Positions 33,912 to 44,600 are shown, counted from the stretch's first letter. The stretch: 64,000 nucleotides of DNA from Nisaea sediminum (GCF_014904705.1 NZ_JACZCQ010000006.1:62001-126000); one strand, 5' to 3'. Notes: generated by a model from the sequence alone, not told the origin. Made by a program: numbers and translations.

Positions 33912-34847
33912 ATGCCTGATGCGACGGATGACCTGCTGCCCCAGATCGATGCCGTCCGGGCCTTCAACCGATTCTACACGCGGCAGATCGGCCTGCTGAA
34001 CGAAGGGCTGTTGAAAAGCGATTATTCTCTCTCCGAGATGCGGGTGATCTACGAGCTGGCGCACCGCGACGAGGTAACTGCGACGGAACTCGCCCGCGAT
34101 CTCGGGCTCGACAATGGCTACCTCAGCCGGATGCTGAAGAAGTTCGAGAAGCGCGGCCTGATCCGGCGGCGACCTTCCGACAACGATGCCCGTCAGAGCA
34201 TCCTCTCCATGACGGACGAGGGCCACACCGTCTTCCGTCCCTTCGAGCAGGCCTCACGCGACGAGATCCGCGCCCTGATCGAACCGCTGCCGACGAGCGA
34301 GCGCACGGCTCTGCTGAAATCCATGACCCGCATCCAGGCGACACTCGGCGGCCTCTCCCCGACTGATGCGCCCTTCATCCTGCGCGACCCGCGGCCGGGC
34401 GACATGGGTCAGGTGATCCGGCGCCAGGCCGAGATCTACAGCCAGGAATACGGCTGGGACATCACCTTCGAGGCCCTGGTGGCGCGCATCGCCGCCGATT
34501 TCATCGAGAAGTACGACCCGGCGAAGGAGCGCTGCTGGATCGCCGAGCGGAACGGCGAGGTCGTCGGCAGCGTATTCGTCGTGCGCCAGGACGAAGAGGT
34601 AGCGAAGCTGCGCATGCTCTTCGTCGAGGCCTCCGCGCGCGGCCTCGGGATCGGCCGCAAGCTGGTCGAGGAATGCATCCTCTTCGCCCGCGCCAAGGGC
34701 TACAGGACGCTGACGCTCTGGACCAACGACATCCTCGTCTCCGCCCGCCGCATCTACCAGGCCGCCGGCTTCAAGCTGGTCGAGGAGGAGCGCCACCACT
34801 CCTTCGGCAAGGATCTGGTCGGCCAGAACTGGGATCTGAAGCTCTGA
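33912..34847 (+). CDS. MarR-type regulator fused to GNAT acetyltransferase
   Basis: A 311-residue two-domain protein. The N-terminal winged helix (about 5-145) has the MarR recognition region ELARDLGLDNGYLSRMLKKF and wing RRRPSDNDARQSILSMTDEG. The C-terminal GNAT (about 155-311) has KLRMLFVEASARGLGIGRKL, the acetyl-CoA loop, and IYQAAGFKLVEEE. The start at 33912 has GGAGG 6 bases upstream; an ATG at 33882 lacks a good site and lies next to the palindrome. MarR-GNAT fusions are a known but poorly characterised family. It overlaps an EamA exporter, which may export the molecule it senses or acetylates. Confidence 0.9.
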   Translation: MPDATDDLLPQIDAVRAFNRFYTRQIGLLNEGLLKSDYSLSEMRVIYELAHRDEVTATELARDLGLDNGYLSRMLKKFEKRGLIRRRPSDNDARQSILSMTDEGHTVFRPFEQASRDEIRALIEPLPTSERTALLKSMTRIQATLGGLSPTDAPFILRDPRPGDMGQVIRRQAEIYSQEYGWDITFEALVARIAADFIEKYDPAKERCWIAERNGEVVGSVFVVRQDEEVAKLRMLFVEASARGLGIGRKLVEECILFARAKGYRTLTLWTNDILVSARRIYQAAGFKLVEEERHHSFGKDLVGQNWDLKL

Positions 34848-35716
34848 GTACCGACCGTTCCGGGTGGGCCCTCGCCGCCGCGGCGGTGACGGGGGTGCAG
34901 GTGGGTGCCGCCATGGTGGCGACCCGCTACGTCGCGGGCGAGGTCGGCCCCGCCTCGCTCGCCTGCATGCGCTACGCGCTCGCCGTGCTCTGCCTCGTCC
35001 CGTTCCTGATCGCCTCCGGCCGCCCGCGGATCGCGCCACGGGATGCCCTGGCCGTGGCCCTGCTCGGCATCGTCCAGTTCGGCCTGCTCATCGCGCTGCT
35101 CAATTTCGGCCTCCGCCACATGTCGGCGACGCGGGCGGCGCTGCTCTTCGCGACCTTCCCCCTGCTCACCATGCTGGTCGCCGCCGCGCTCGGCCGCGAA
35201 AGCCTGACCAGACGGAAGTCGGCCGGCGTGCTGCTGGCCCTCGCCGGTGTCGGGATCGCGCTCGGCGAGGCGATCTTCTCGCCCGCCGGCGAGGAAGAAT
35301 GGATCGGTGCTCTTGCGGTGCTCGGCTCGGCGCTCTGCGGCGCGGTCTGCTCCGTCCTCTACCGCCCCTATCTCGGGCGATGCCCGACCCTCTGGGTCGG
35401 CGCCATCGCCATGTCCGCCTCGGTCCTCTTCCTGGCTCCGCTTTCCTGGCCGGAGGGACTTTTCAGCGCGCCACCCGTGCTCGACGGGCTCGGCTGGGCA
35501 TCGGTGCTTTTCATCGGGCTCTCCAGCGGCGCCGGCTATCTGCTCTGGCTCGGCGCCCTCAAACATGCCTCGCCGACGAAGGTGACGGTCTTCCTCTCGC
35601 TCAGTCCGGTGACGGCCGCAGTTCTTGGCGTCCTGCTGCTCGGCGAGCCGCTCACGCCCGCCACCGCGCTCGGCACGGCGACGGTCGTTCTCGGGCTCAT
35701 CGTCGCCACAAGGTGA
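34844..35716 (+). CDS. EamA/DMT-family transporter, likely CTG start
   Basis: About 290 residues with ten hydrophobic segments and two EamA repeats (GWALAAAAVTGVQVGAAMVA at the start; SVLFIGLSSGAGYLLWLGAL in the second half). No ATG or close GTG/TTG lies before the first membrane helix. The only position preserving it is CTG at 34844, overlapping the TGA of the MarR-GNAT gene as CTGA. The first available GTG is 34886, within the first helix. Family members export amino acids, nucleosides or other metabolites. Co-translation with the regulator suggests they act together. Confidence 0.83.
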   Translation: MSTDRSGWALAAAAVTGVQVGAAMVATRYVAGEVGPASLACMRYALAVLCLVPFLIASGRPRIAPRDALAVALLGIVQFGLLIALLNFGLRHMSATRAALLFATFPLLTMLVAAALGRESLTRRKSAGVLLALAGVGIALGEAIFSPAGEEEWIGALAVLGSALCGAVCSVLYRPYLGRCPTLWVGAIAMSASVLFLAPLSWPEGLFSAPPVLDGLGWASVLFIGLSSGAGYLLWLGALKHASPTKVTVFLSLSPVTAAVLGVLLLGEPLTPATALGTATVVLGLIVATR

Positions 35717-35839
35717 TGCCCGGATATTGAGCACTGCAGCATGAGCCTGACCAAAAATGCGGCGCCGCGGGAAATTCGCATTGCCCGCCACACGCATTGA
35801 AAGTGTTTGATTCCAGACAATTACCTTAAGGCGACCATC

Positions 35840-35855
35840 TGGCACGGCCCGTGCA
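35840..35855 (+). promoter_or_regulatory. Sigma-54-type promoter before the guanidine riboswitch
   Basis: TGGCACGGCCCGTGCA matches the RpoN consensus TGGCACG-N4-TTGCW at all fixed positions except the first T of TTGC. The GG (-24) and GC (-12) are correctly spaced. With -12 at 35854 the predicted transcript start is about 35866, the first base of the riboswitch P1 stem. The sequence also contains a perfect short palindrome (GCACGG-C-CCGTGC), so an operator is an alternative. The 120 bases upstream (35717-35839) show no clear NtrC dyad to me, although GCACTGCAGC near 35752 is a weak half-site-like feature. Confidence 0.65.
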
Positions 35856-35865
35856 GCATGGAGAT

Positions 35866-35981
35866 TGTGCAGCGCGTCTAGGGTTCCGGCCGCAATCGCG
35901 GCGCTGGTCCGAGAGACGCACTCCGGCGAGGTGACAGGGCCGGAGACACGGCGGGGCAAAATCCCGGGAGATCACTGCACA
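35866..35981 (+). ncRNA. Guanidine-I riboswitch (ykkC class)
   Basis: The conserved guanidine-I blocks are all present in order: CTAGGGTTCCG (35878-35888), CTGGTCCGAGAG (35904-35915), ACACGG (35946-35951) and CCCGGGAGA (35963-35971). TGTGCAG (35866-35872) pairs exactly with CTGCACA (35975-35981) as the closing P1 stem, and GCCGC/GCGGC around AATC forms an internal stem. This class binds free guanidinium and normally turns on guanidine carboxylase, exporter or importer genes. Here it leads the ABC importer/hydrolase operon. Confidence 0.93.
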
Positions 35982-36079
35982 GGTTTGCCGAGCGCAAATC
36001 TCTCCCGGTTATGTGCTCGGCGGCCCAGGCGACAGCGGCTCCTTGGGGGAGCCTTTGACCAATCGCTTTGAAAGGAGCC
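35964..36079 (+). promoter_or_regulatory. Predicted expression platform of the guanidine riboswitch
   Basis: CCGGGAGA of the aptamer (35964-35971) is exactly complementary to TCTCCCGG (36001-36008). GCCGAGC (35987-35993) pairs with GCTCGGC (36015-36021). GGCTCC (36037-36042) can pair with GGAGCC at 36048-36053 (hairpin followed by TTT) or with the same GGAGCC at 36074-36079, which includes the ribosome binding site of the binding-protein gene. These competing helices would let ligand-free RNA break the aptamer. Whether control is by termination or by masking the ribosome site is not decided by sequence. Confidence 0.6.
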
Positions 36080-36084
36080 GTCAC

Positions 36085-37158
36085 ATGTTTCGCCATTCGT
36101 TTCTGAAGATGCTTTCCGCCGCCTTCGCCGTTTCGGTCCTGCTGACAGCGCCGGGCGCCGAGGCCGCGCCGAAGAAGGAGTTCAAGGTCTGCTGGTCGAT
36201 CTATGTCGGCTGGATGCCCTGGGGCGAGATCCAGAATTCCGGTCTGATGAAGAAATGGGCCGACAAATACGGCATCTCCGTCGATATCGTGCAGATCAAC
36301 GACTATATCGAGTCGATCAACCAGTACACGGCGGGCGAGTTCGACGGCTGCACCATGACCAACATGGACGCGCTCTCGATCCCGTCGGGCGGCGGTGTCG
36401 ACACCACCGCACTGATCGTCGGCGACTATTCCAACGGCAATGACGGCATCGTGCTGAAGGGCAAGAAAGAGCTCGCCGACATCAAGGGCCAGACCGTCAA
36501 CCTGGTCGAGCTCTCCGTCTCCCATTACCTGCTGGTGCGGGCGCTCGACAGCATCGGCCTCGCGGAGAGGGACCTCACCGTCGTCAATACCTCCGACGCC
36601 GACATGATCGCCGCCTACGGCACGCCGGACGTTTCCGCCGTCGTCACCTGGAACCCGCTGCTCTCCGAGATCGCCGGCATGCCGGAAAGCACCAAGGTGT
36701 TCGACAGCAGCCAGACCCCGGGCGAGATCATCGACATCATGATGGTCAATACCGAGGTCCTGAAGGACAACCCGGACTTCGGCAAGGCGCTGGTGGGCGC
36801 CTGGTACGAGATGATGTCCATCATGTCGAAGAGCGATTCCGCCGGCGTGGACATGCGGACCGCGATGGCCAAGGCCTCCGGGACCGATCTCGCGGGCTAT
36901 GACGACCAGCTCGCCTCCACCGCGATGTTCTTCTCCCCCGCGGAGGCCGTCGCCTTCACCGAGGCCCCTGCGCTGATCACGACCATGGACTTCGTGCGCA
37001 AGTTCCTGTTCGAGAAGGGCATCCTCGGAGAGGGCGCGACCAGTGTCGATTTCGTCGGGATCGCATTCCCCGGGGGCAAGACCCTCGGTGACACGGGCAA
37101 CATCAAGCTCCGCTTCGATCCATCCTATATGGCGATGGCCGCCGCCGGGAAGCTCTAG
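36085..37158 (+). CDS. ABC transporter substrate-binding protein (urea/guanidine-type)
   Basis: Periplasmic protein of 357 residues in the NMT1/TauA-like group often annotated as putative urea ABC transporter binding protein. The signal peptide is SFLKMLSAAFAVSVLLTAPGAEA, cut near residue 27. The mature N-terminus KEFKVCWSIYVGWMPWGE and TAGEFDGCTMTNMDAL, then VVTWNPLLSEI, are family features. AAAGGAG lies 8 bases before the ATG. Position directly behind a guanidine-I riboswitch makes free guanidine, or a guanidine-related compound, the likely ligand. Confidence 0.88.
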   Translation: MFRHSFLKMLSAAFAVSVLLTAPGAEAAPKKEFKVCWSIYVGWMPWGEIQNSGLMKKWADKYGISVDIVQINDYIESINQYTAGEFDGCTMTNMDALSIPSGGGVDTTALIVGDYSNGNDGIVLKGKKELADIKGQTVNLVELSVSHYLLVRALDSIGLAERDLTVVNTSDADMIAAYGTPDVSAVVTWNPLLSEIAGMPESTKVFDSSQTPGEIIDIMMVNTEVLKDNPDFGKALVGAWYEMMSIMSKSDSAGVDMRTAMAKASGTDLAGYDDQLASTAMFFSPAEAVAFTEAPALITTMDFVRKFLFEKGILGEGATSVDFVGIAFPGGKTLGDTGNIKLRFDPSYMAMAAAGKL

Positions 37159-37179
37159 GCCGCCCCGGGTCGCCCTGCC

Positions 37180-38000
37180 ATGCGCCTGATCAACCAGAAG
37201 GTCTCGCGGCCGGCCGGCTTCCTGCTGGCCGCCCTGCCCTTCGTGGCGATCCTCATTCTCTATGTCTCGGCGAGCGAGGTGCGGCTGGCGGAAAATCCGC
37301 AGGACAAGCTGCTGCCCTCTCTCGCCAGCATGGGCGATGCCTTCTGGCGCATGGCGGCGGAGCCCGACCGCCGGTCCGGCGATTTGCTGCTCTGGAAGGA
37401 CACGGCGGCGAGCCTCTCGAGGCTTGGCGTCGGGATCGGGATCTCGGCCCTGCTCGCCCTCCTGCTCGGCGTGCCGATCGGGCTGATCCCGAATGTGCGC
37501 GCCCTGCTCTCCTCCTTCATCGCCACCTTCTCCCTCATCCCGCCGATCACCGTGCTGCCGATCCTTTTCATCGCCGCCGGGCTGGGGGAGGTCTCGAAGG
37601 TGGCCCTGATCATCATCGGCACCGCGCCGGTGATGATCAGGGCCATCGCGCTCGCCGTCGCCGAACTGCCGGCCGAGCTGCTGGTGAAGGCCCAGACTCT
37701 CGGCGCCTCGACATGGCAGATCATCCTGCGCGTGGTGCTGCCGCAGATCTGGCCGAAGCTCTTCACCGCGATCCGGCTTGGTCTGGTGCCGGCCTGGATC
37801 TTCCTGATCTCCGCCGAAGCCATCGCCTCGACCGAGGGGCTCGGCTACCGGATCTTCCTCGTCCGGCGCTATCTCGCGATGGACGTGATCCTGCCCTATG
37901 TCGCCTGGATCACGCTGATCGCCTTCCTCCTCGACCGGGCCCTGCTGAAGAGCTCGAAGCGACTGTTCCGCTGGGCCCATCTTTCCGGGGAATCCTTCTG

Positions 38001-38001
<1 letters not shown>
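37180..38001 (+). CDS. ABC transporter permease (guanidine/urea-type importer)
   Basis: A 273-residue BPD-type permease with about six membrane segments. The EAA-type cytosolic loop that docks the ATPase is AQTLGASTWQIILRVVLPQIWP (residues about 172-193). The stop overlaps the ATPase start (TGATG at 37999-38003). It is 21 bases after the binding protein and belongs to the same transcript. Related permeases are annotated as nitrate/sulfonate/taurine transporters; the riboswitch is what narrows the substrate here. Confidence 0.9.
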
Positions 38002-38748
<747 letters not shown>

Positions 38749-38765
<17 letters not shown>

Positions 38766-39963
38766 CGGACGCAGATGCGCACGCCGTGCCGGTGCCTCCG
38801 ATCCCGTACGGAACGACCGGCGCTTTCACCACCCGGATTTCAACAAGCGCGAGATGCAGGGCTGGAAGGCCCTGGTAGCCGAAGCCGAACTCTCGGCAGA
38901 CGGCTGGCGCCAGGAGCAGAAATGGGCGCTGGAGATGGGTCTACCCGGCTCGGACAGTCTGACCGACAAGTCGATTCCGACCTTCGCCCGCGGTGAGTTG
39001 CCCCATTTCGCCGGCATCAACACCTTCCTGAAGGCCCCCTACGTAGAGAATGTCCGCGACGTGGCGAAATACGACGCGGCCGTCGTCGGCATTCCCTTCG
39101 ATTCCGGGACCACCTACAGGCCGGGAACCCGCTTCGGACCGCAGGGCATCCGGCGGATCTCGGCGCTCTACACGCCCTACAACTACGAGATGGGCGTCGA
39201 TCTTCGCGAGCAGATGACGCTCTGTGACGCGGGCGACGTCTTCACCATCCCGGCGAACCTGGAGAAGAGCTTCGACCAGATCACAAGGGGCGTCTCGCAC
39301 ATCTTCTCCTCCGGTGCCCTGCCGATCATGCTCGGCGGCGACCATTCGATCGGCTTTCCGTGCGTCCGCGGCATCGCGCAATGCACCTCCAAGCGGATCG
39401 GCATCATCCATTTCGACCGCCATATCGACATCCAGGAAAAGGATCTCGACGAGCGCATGCACACCACGCCCTGGTACTGGGCGACCGAGATGGACAACGT
39501 GCCGGCGACCAACCTGGTGCAGCTCGGCATCGGCGGCTGGCAGGTGCCGCGCCCCGGCGTCAAGCAGGCCTTCAAGAAGAACACCAACGTGTTGACCATC
39601 AACGATATCGAGCAGCTCGGCCTGGAGCGCACGGCGGAGATCGCACTGGAGCTCGCCTGGAAGGACGCGGACGCAGTCTATCTCTCCTTCGATATCGACA
39701 GCGTGGATTGCGGCTTCGTTCCTGGCACCGGCTGGCCGGAGCCCGGCGGTTTCCTCCCCCGCGAGGCCCTGAAGCTGCTCGGCCTGATCGCGGCGGAGGG
39801 CATCTGCGGCCTTGAAGTCGTCGAAGTCAGCCCGCCCTACGACACCTCCGACATCACCGCGCTGCTCGGCTGCCGGGTCGCGGTCGAGGCGATGGGCTCG
39901 CTCGTCGCGCACGGCAAGATGGGCGCCCACAAGGCGATCATCGACAAGCCGGTCTCGTTCTGA
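38749..39963 (+). CDS. gdmH: Ureohydrolase-family enzyme, probable nickel-dependent guanidine hydrolase
   Basis: Arginase/agmatinase fold of 404 residues, about 100 longer than typical agmatinases because of an N-terminal extension, as in the guanidine hydrolase GdmH known from Synechocystis. Metal residues: His199 in GGDHS, Asp223/His225/Asp227 in DRHID (most ureohydrolases have DAHxD), and Asp315/Asp317 in FDIDS. PGTGWPEPGG (325-334) has Trp where agmatinases have another residue. Predicted reaction: guanidine + water to ammonia + urea. It overlaps the ATPase by 17 bases with AAGGA before the ATG. Calling it GdmH rests on riboswitch, transporter and these motifs; agmatinase is the main alternative. 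Confidence 0.82.
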
Positions 39964-39973
39964 GGAGGACGCC

Positions 39974-40513
39974 ATGCACAAGCATCCGCACAGCCATCAC
40001 CATCATCCTCACGACCATCCCCACGATCACAACCATTCGCATGATCCTGACCACCAGCACGGGCACGGGCACAACAGCCCGCCGCAGGGCGCGTCCCAGT
40101 GGCAAACACCGCACCTGCCCCACGGCGCCCACGATCACGGACATGGCGAGGCGATCAGCGACGAGCAGAAGGATCTCGATCTGGTCGAGAAGGCCTTCGC
40201 CGAGGGCTTCGGCGCGGCCAGCGATCCGACCAGTTTCCTCCGTCTCGCCAACGTTCCCTTCACCGGGAAGCGGGCGGACGGAACACGCCTGCACCTGCTC
40301 CGCGTCGAGCAGCACCAGGGCACGGATATCGGCACGGTGACGCCGCATCTCGGCGGCGATAGCTTCCGCTACGCTCCGCTTCCGGCGCGCATGACCTCGC
40401 GGCGGGACCGCCTCGATTTCGTCTATCTTGCCGGCGACCGGATCGTGACGTTGACACTGACGGAAGCCAAGGCACTGGAAGCGGACGACACGGACGCTGC
40501 CGGCGGGCACTGA
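39974..40513 (+). CDS. Histidine-rich protein, candidate nickel chaperone or store
   Basis: A 179-residue protein whose first 34 residues contain 17 histidines, mostly as HxH, HH and HDH runs, then a second cluster HGAHDHGHG near 50. The remainder (about 60-175) is a small domain with EKAFAEGFGAASDPTSFLRLANVPF and mixed strands (TRLHLLRVEQHQGTDIG, RIVTLTLTEAKAL) that I do not recognise. GAGGAGG lies 6-8 bases before the ATG, 10 bases after the hydrolase stop. Ni-dependent guanidine hydrolase in cyanobacteria needs HypA/HypB-like partners; none is seen here, so this protein may supply nickel instead (inference). Confidence 0.8.
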   Translation: MHKHPHSHHHHPHDHPHDHNHSHDPDHQHGHGHNSPPQGASQWQTPHLPHGAHDHGHGEAISDEQKDLDLVEKAFAEGFGAASDPTSFLRLANVPFTGKRADGTRLHLLRVEQHQGTDIGTVTPHLGGDSFRYAPLPARMTSRRDRLDFVYLAGDRIVTLTLTEAKALEADDTDAAGGH

Positions 40514-40605
40514 ACGGCCGCACCGCAGGGTCGCTTGTACCGGGCGGCGTTTCTGGGAATCATGGGACACGGCAAGTTCGCCGCGCGTCCCGGAGTTCAC
40601 AGTCC

Positions 40606-41622
40606 ATGCCGCCCAAAGTCCTTCTGATCGGTCACCTCTACCACCCCGATGGAGAGTCGCATCTGGCGTCGCGGAGCGAGCTTACGGTGCTGCCCGCGCC
40701 GGATCGCCGCGCACTCCTCGAAGCGGCACGGTCCGCGCAGGCGATCAGTCCGCGCTACCCGAACCTTGCCGACGCCGAAGTGATCGAGGCGGCGGAGGAC
40801 CTGGTCATCATCCACACGTCCGGGCGCGGCACCGATGCGGTCGATGTCGAGGCGGCGACCGCGCGCGGCGTCATCGTCTGCAACAATCCGGGCTTCGGCA
40901 AGGTGCCGGTTTCGGAACACGCGCTCTTCATGCTGCTCGGCCTCTCCCGGCACGGACGCGAGCACGACGCGATGATGCGCGCGGGGCGCGGCTGGCAGGA
41001 GCGGCTGCAGAAACACAACACGATCCGCGATCTGCAGGACGGCGTTCTGGGGATCGTCGGCCTTGGACAGATCGGGACCGAGATGGCACGTAAATGCGCC
41101 GCCGCCTTCAACATGACGGTGCTGGCCTACGACCCCTATGTGTCCGAGGAGCATGCCGCCGGCGTCGGCGCGAAACTCTGCCCGACACTCGAAGAGGTCC
41201 TGTCGCGCGCGGACTATGTGTCGGTCCATGCCGAGCTCAACGACGAGACCCGGCACATGTTCAACGAGACGACAATCCGGCAGATGCAGCCGCATGCCTG
41301 TCTGGTCAACACCGCGCGCGGCAAGATCGTCTCCCAGGACGCGCTCCTGAAGGCGCTGACCGAGGGCTGGATCCGCGCCGCCGCGCTGGATGTCTACGAG
41401 GTCGAACCGGTCGGCCCGGACAATCCGCTGCTGTCGCTGGACAATCTTCTGCTCTCGCCGCATGTCGGCGGGCTGACGCAGAGCTTCATGTCCGGCAGCG
41501 CGATGGCCGTGGCGACGAAGATGCTGCAGGCGCTTTCCGGAGAACGTCCGGAAGACATCGTCAACCCGGCGGCCTGGGAGCCGGCGAAACAGCGCGCCAT
41601 GAGATTGCTCTCGGGCGGCTGA
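40606..41622 (+). CDS. D-2-hydroxyacid dehydrogenase (PGDH-like)
   Basis: NAD-dependent 2-hydroxyacid dehydrogenase of 338 residues. The Rossmann motif is GIVGLGQIGTEMAR (about 148-161). The catalytic Arg lies in VNTARGKIV, Glu in VYEVEPVG, and His in SPHVGGLTQSF. The substrate loop has GRGTDAVDVEAATARGV. These enzymes reduce 2-keto acids or oxidise phosphoglycerate. It lies 92 bases after the His-rich gene; whether it belongs to the guanidine operon is uncertain, and no obvious biochemical link exists. Convergent with the RND pump (4-base gap). Confidence 0.87.
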   Translation: MPPKVLLIGHLYHPDGESHLASRSELTVLPAPDRRALLEAARSAQAISPRYPNLADAEVIEAAEDLVIIHTSGRGTDAVDVEAATARGVIVCNNPGFGKVPVSEHALFMLLGLSRHGREHDAMMRAGRGWQERLQKHNTIRDLQDGVLGIVGLGQIGTEMARKCAAAFNMTVLAYDPYVSEEHAAGVGAKLCPTLEEVLSRADYVSVHAELNDETRHMFNETTIRQMQPHACLVNTARGKIVSQDALLKALTEGWIRAAALDVYEVEPVGPDNPLLSLDNLLLSPHVGGLTQSFMSGSAMAVATKMLQALSGERPEDIVNPAAWEPAKQRAMRLLSGG

Positions 41623-41626
41623 CGCT

Positions 41627-44600
41627 CTACTCGGCCGGCTGCTCCTCGGCCTCGGCGATGTCCGGGATGTGCTTCGCCTCGGACATTTCCCTCTCCAGCT
41701 TGCCGGCCGCATCCGCCCGGGCGGAGGAAAGCCGTGCCAGAACGACATAGAGCACCGGCGTCAGATAGAGCGTGAAGACCGCCGCCAGGCCCAGACCGCC
41801 GAACACGACCCAGCCGATCGCGCTCCGCGCCTCCGCACCGGGACCGGAGCTGAGGATCAGCGGCAGGCCGCCGAGAACGGTGGAGACCATGGTCATGGCG
41901 ATCGGACGCAGGCGAACCAGCGCGGCACGCTCGGCCGCCTGCCGGACGGAGAAACCGCGATCGCGCAGCTGGTCGGCGAACTCGACCATGAGGATGCCGT
42001 TCTTCGCCATCAGCCCGATCATCATGACGAGACCGATCTGGCTGTAGATATTCACCGAGGTCCCGGTCAGCAGCAGGGCATAGATCGCCGCGGCGATCCC
42101 GAACGGCACGGTCAGCACGACGATGGCGGCGCTGGTCACGCTCTCGAACTGGGCGACGAGCACGAGGAAGACCACGATGATCGCGATGCCGTAGGTGATC
42201 GCGACCTCGTGCGACGTCTCCTCGAGCGCCTCGGCCTCGCCAAGCAGGATCAGGCTGACATCGCCGGGCAGGATCTCGTCCGCGAGCGCCTCGACCGCCC
42301 GCACGGCATCGCCGAGCGGCATGCCGGGCTTCAGGTCCGCGTCGATCTCCACCGCACGGCGCTGGACGTGGCGATCGAGCTCTGCGGCGACGCCCTCTTC
42401 CTTCAGGGTGACGAGGCTGGAGATCGGGATCAGCTTTCCCCGGTCCGTGCGCACATAGAGATTGATCAAATCGGTCGGATCGTTGATCGCTCCGCCGATC
42501 GCCTCGAGCCGGATCGGAATGGTCTCGTCGCGGACGTTGAGATCGGCGACTTCGAGCCCGTCGATATTGACCTGCAACACGTCGGCCAGATCGTCGAGAT
42601 CGACCCCAAGGTCTGAAGCCCGCCGACGGTCGATCTTGACCGAGAGCTGCGGCTGGGTCGGCTGGTAGGAGATCCGGACATCGGACAGGTTCGGCAGCCG
42701 GTCCTCGATCGCCCGCGCCAGCTTTTGCGCCACTTCGAAGAGGCGCAGATAATCGTTGCCGACCAGTGCGACCTCGAGGCCGCCGCCGGCGGAACGCAGG
42801 TTCAGGCTGTTCGGACTATAGACCCGCATCCGCATGCCGGGGATCTGGTTCAGCTTGCGCCGGATCTCCGACATGATCTCCTGCTGCGAGCGCGACCGCG
42901 CCTCCCAGGACGCGAGCGGGGCCGAGATATAGACCCGGTTCAGGTCCCAGCGTCCGACGACGGTATAGACCGATGTGATCTCGCCGCTGTCGACATAGGG
43001 CTGCAGGACCGCCTCCATGAGGTCGGCCTGCTTGTTGCTGTATTCGAGACCGACGCCGTCCGGACCGGTTCCCAAGATGTAGATCCGGCCTCGGTCTTCG
43101 GAGGGCAGAAGCTCCTGATCGAGCGCCTTGAAGGTAACCCAGGCACCAGCTGCCACCGCGAGCGACACCGCGATGACGATGACCGGAACCGACAGTGTCG
43201 CCCTCAGCGTCGCCCCGTAGACCCGCGCCAGCATGTCTCCGATCCGCCCCATGAAGGTGCGCAGCCCGATCCGGTCCTCGCCGGCAGCCGCGAGCCGGGC
43301 CGAGAGCGCGGGCACCAGCGTGAGCGCGACGAAAGAGGAGATCAGCACCGCGATGGCCAGCACGAAACCGAATTCGCGGAACAGCCGCCCCGCCGTGCTC
43401 GGCAGGAAGGAGATCGGCACGAAGACGGAAATCAGGGTCGCCGTGGTCGCGACGACGGCGAAAAACACCTGACGGGTGCCGAGCACCGCGGCTGCCCTTC
43501 CGCCAAGGCCTTGGGCGCGCCGGCGCTGGATGTTTTCAAGCACGACGATGCTGTCGTCGACGATCAGGCCGGTCGCCAGAACGAGGGCGAGCAGGGTCAG
43601 GATGTTGATCGAGAAGCCGAAGGCCCAGATCGCCGCGACGGAGCCGATCAGAGCGACCGGAATGGCGATGCAGGGCACAAGCGTCGCCGCCGGCGAGCCG
43701 AGAAAGACCCAGAGCGTGACGATGACGATGAGCACCGCCAGCAGCAGGGTAAAGAGAACCTCTGAAACCGATCCCTCGATGAAGAGCGCATCGTCGGAGG
43801 TGACCATCACCTCAAGATTGTCGAAACGCTTGTTCAGGGTGGCGACCGCCTTGTGCACGGCCTTCGAGATCTCGATCGTGTTGGACTGCGCCTGCCGCAC
43901 GATGCCGAGACCGATGGTTTCCTCGCCGTTGACCCGGACGAGGCTTTCCGGATCCTCCGGCCCGAAAAAGACCTGCGCCACGTCGCCGACGCGGACGGCG
44001 CCCCGGATGATGATATCCTCGACCTCCTTCGCCGATTCCACCGTCGCGTTGGCACGGACCAGCAATTCCTGGTCGAGCGATGCGAAACTGCCGGCCGGAA
44101 TGTCGAAGGGCGCGTTCTTCAGCGCCGCGATGACGTCGGCGATCGAAAGCGCGAAGGCGCTCAGCCGCATCGGGTCGAGCACGACGCGCAGCAGACGCGA
44201 CCGTTCGCCGTAAAGGTTCACGTCAGCCACGCCGTCGATCGAGATCAGTTCCGGGATCACGTCATTCTCGACGATCCGGGTCAGATCGTCATCCGTGAGC
44301 CCATGGCCGGAAACCGCAAGCTGCATGATCGGGCTCGCGTCGGCGTCGGCCTTGATCACCGTCAGCTGTTCGACATTCTCCGGCAGTTCCCGCTGCACCC
44401 GGCTGACCGCCTCGCGCACGTCCGAGGCCGCGACGTCGAGATCGGCGGAGGGACTGAATTCGGCATGCAGTCGGAAATTGTTCTCCTCGCTGGAGGAACG
44501 GATGCGCTGCACCCCGTTGACGCGCGCGACCGCGCCCTCGACGAGGCTTGTCACCTCGCTGTCCATGGTCTCCGGCGAGGCGCCGTCGAGAATGCCGCGC

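Noticed and set aside
35717-35839. NtrC enhancer sites upstream of the sigma-54 promoter
   Set aside because: I could find no convincing GCAC-N-GTGC dyad; GCACTGCAGC near 35752 is too weak to call.
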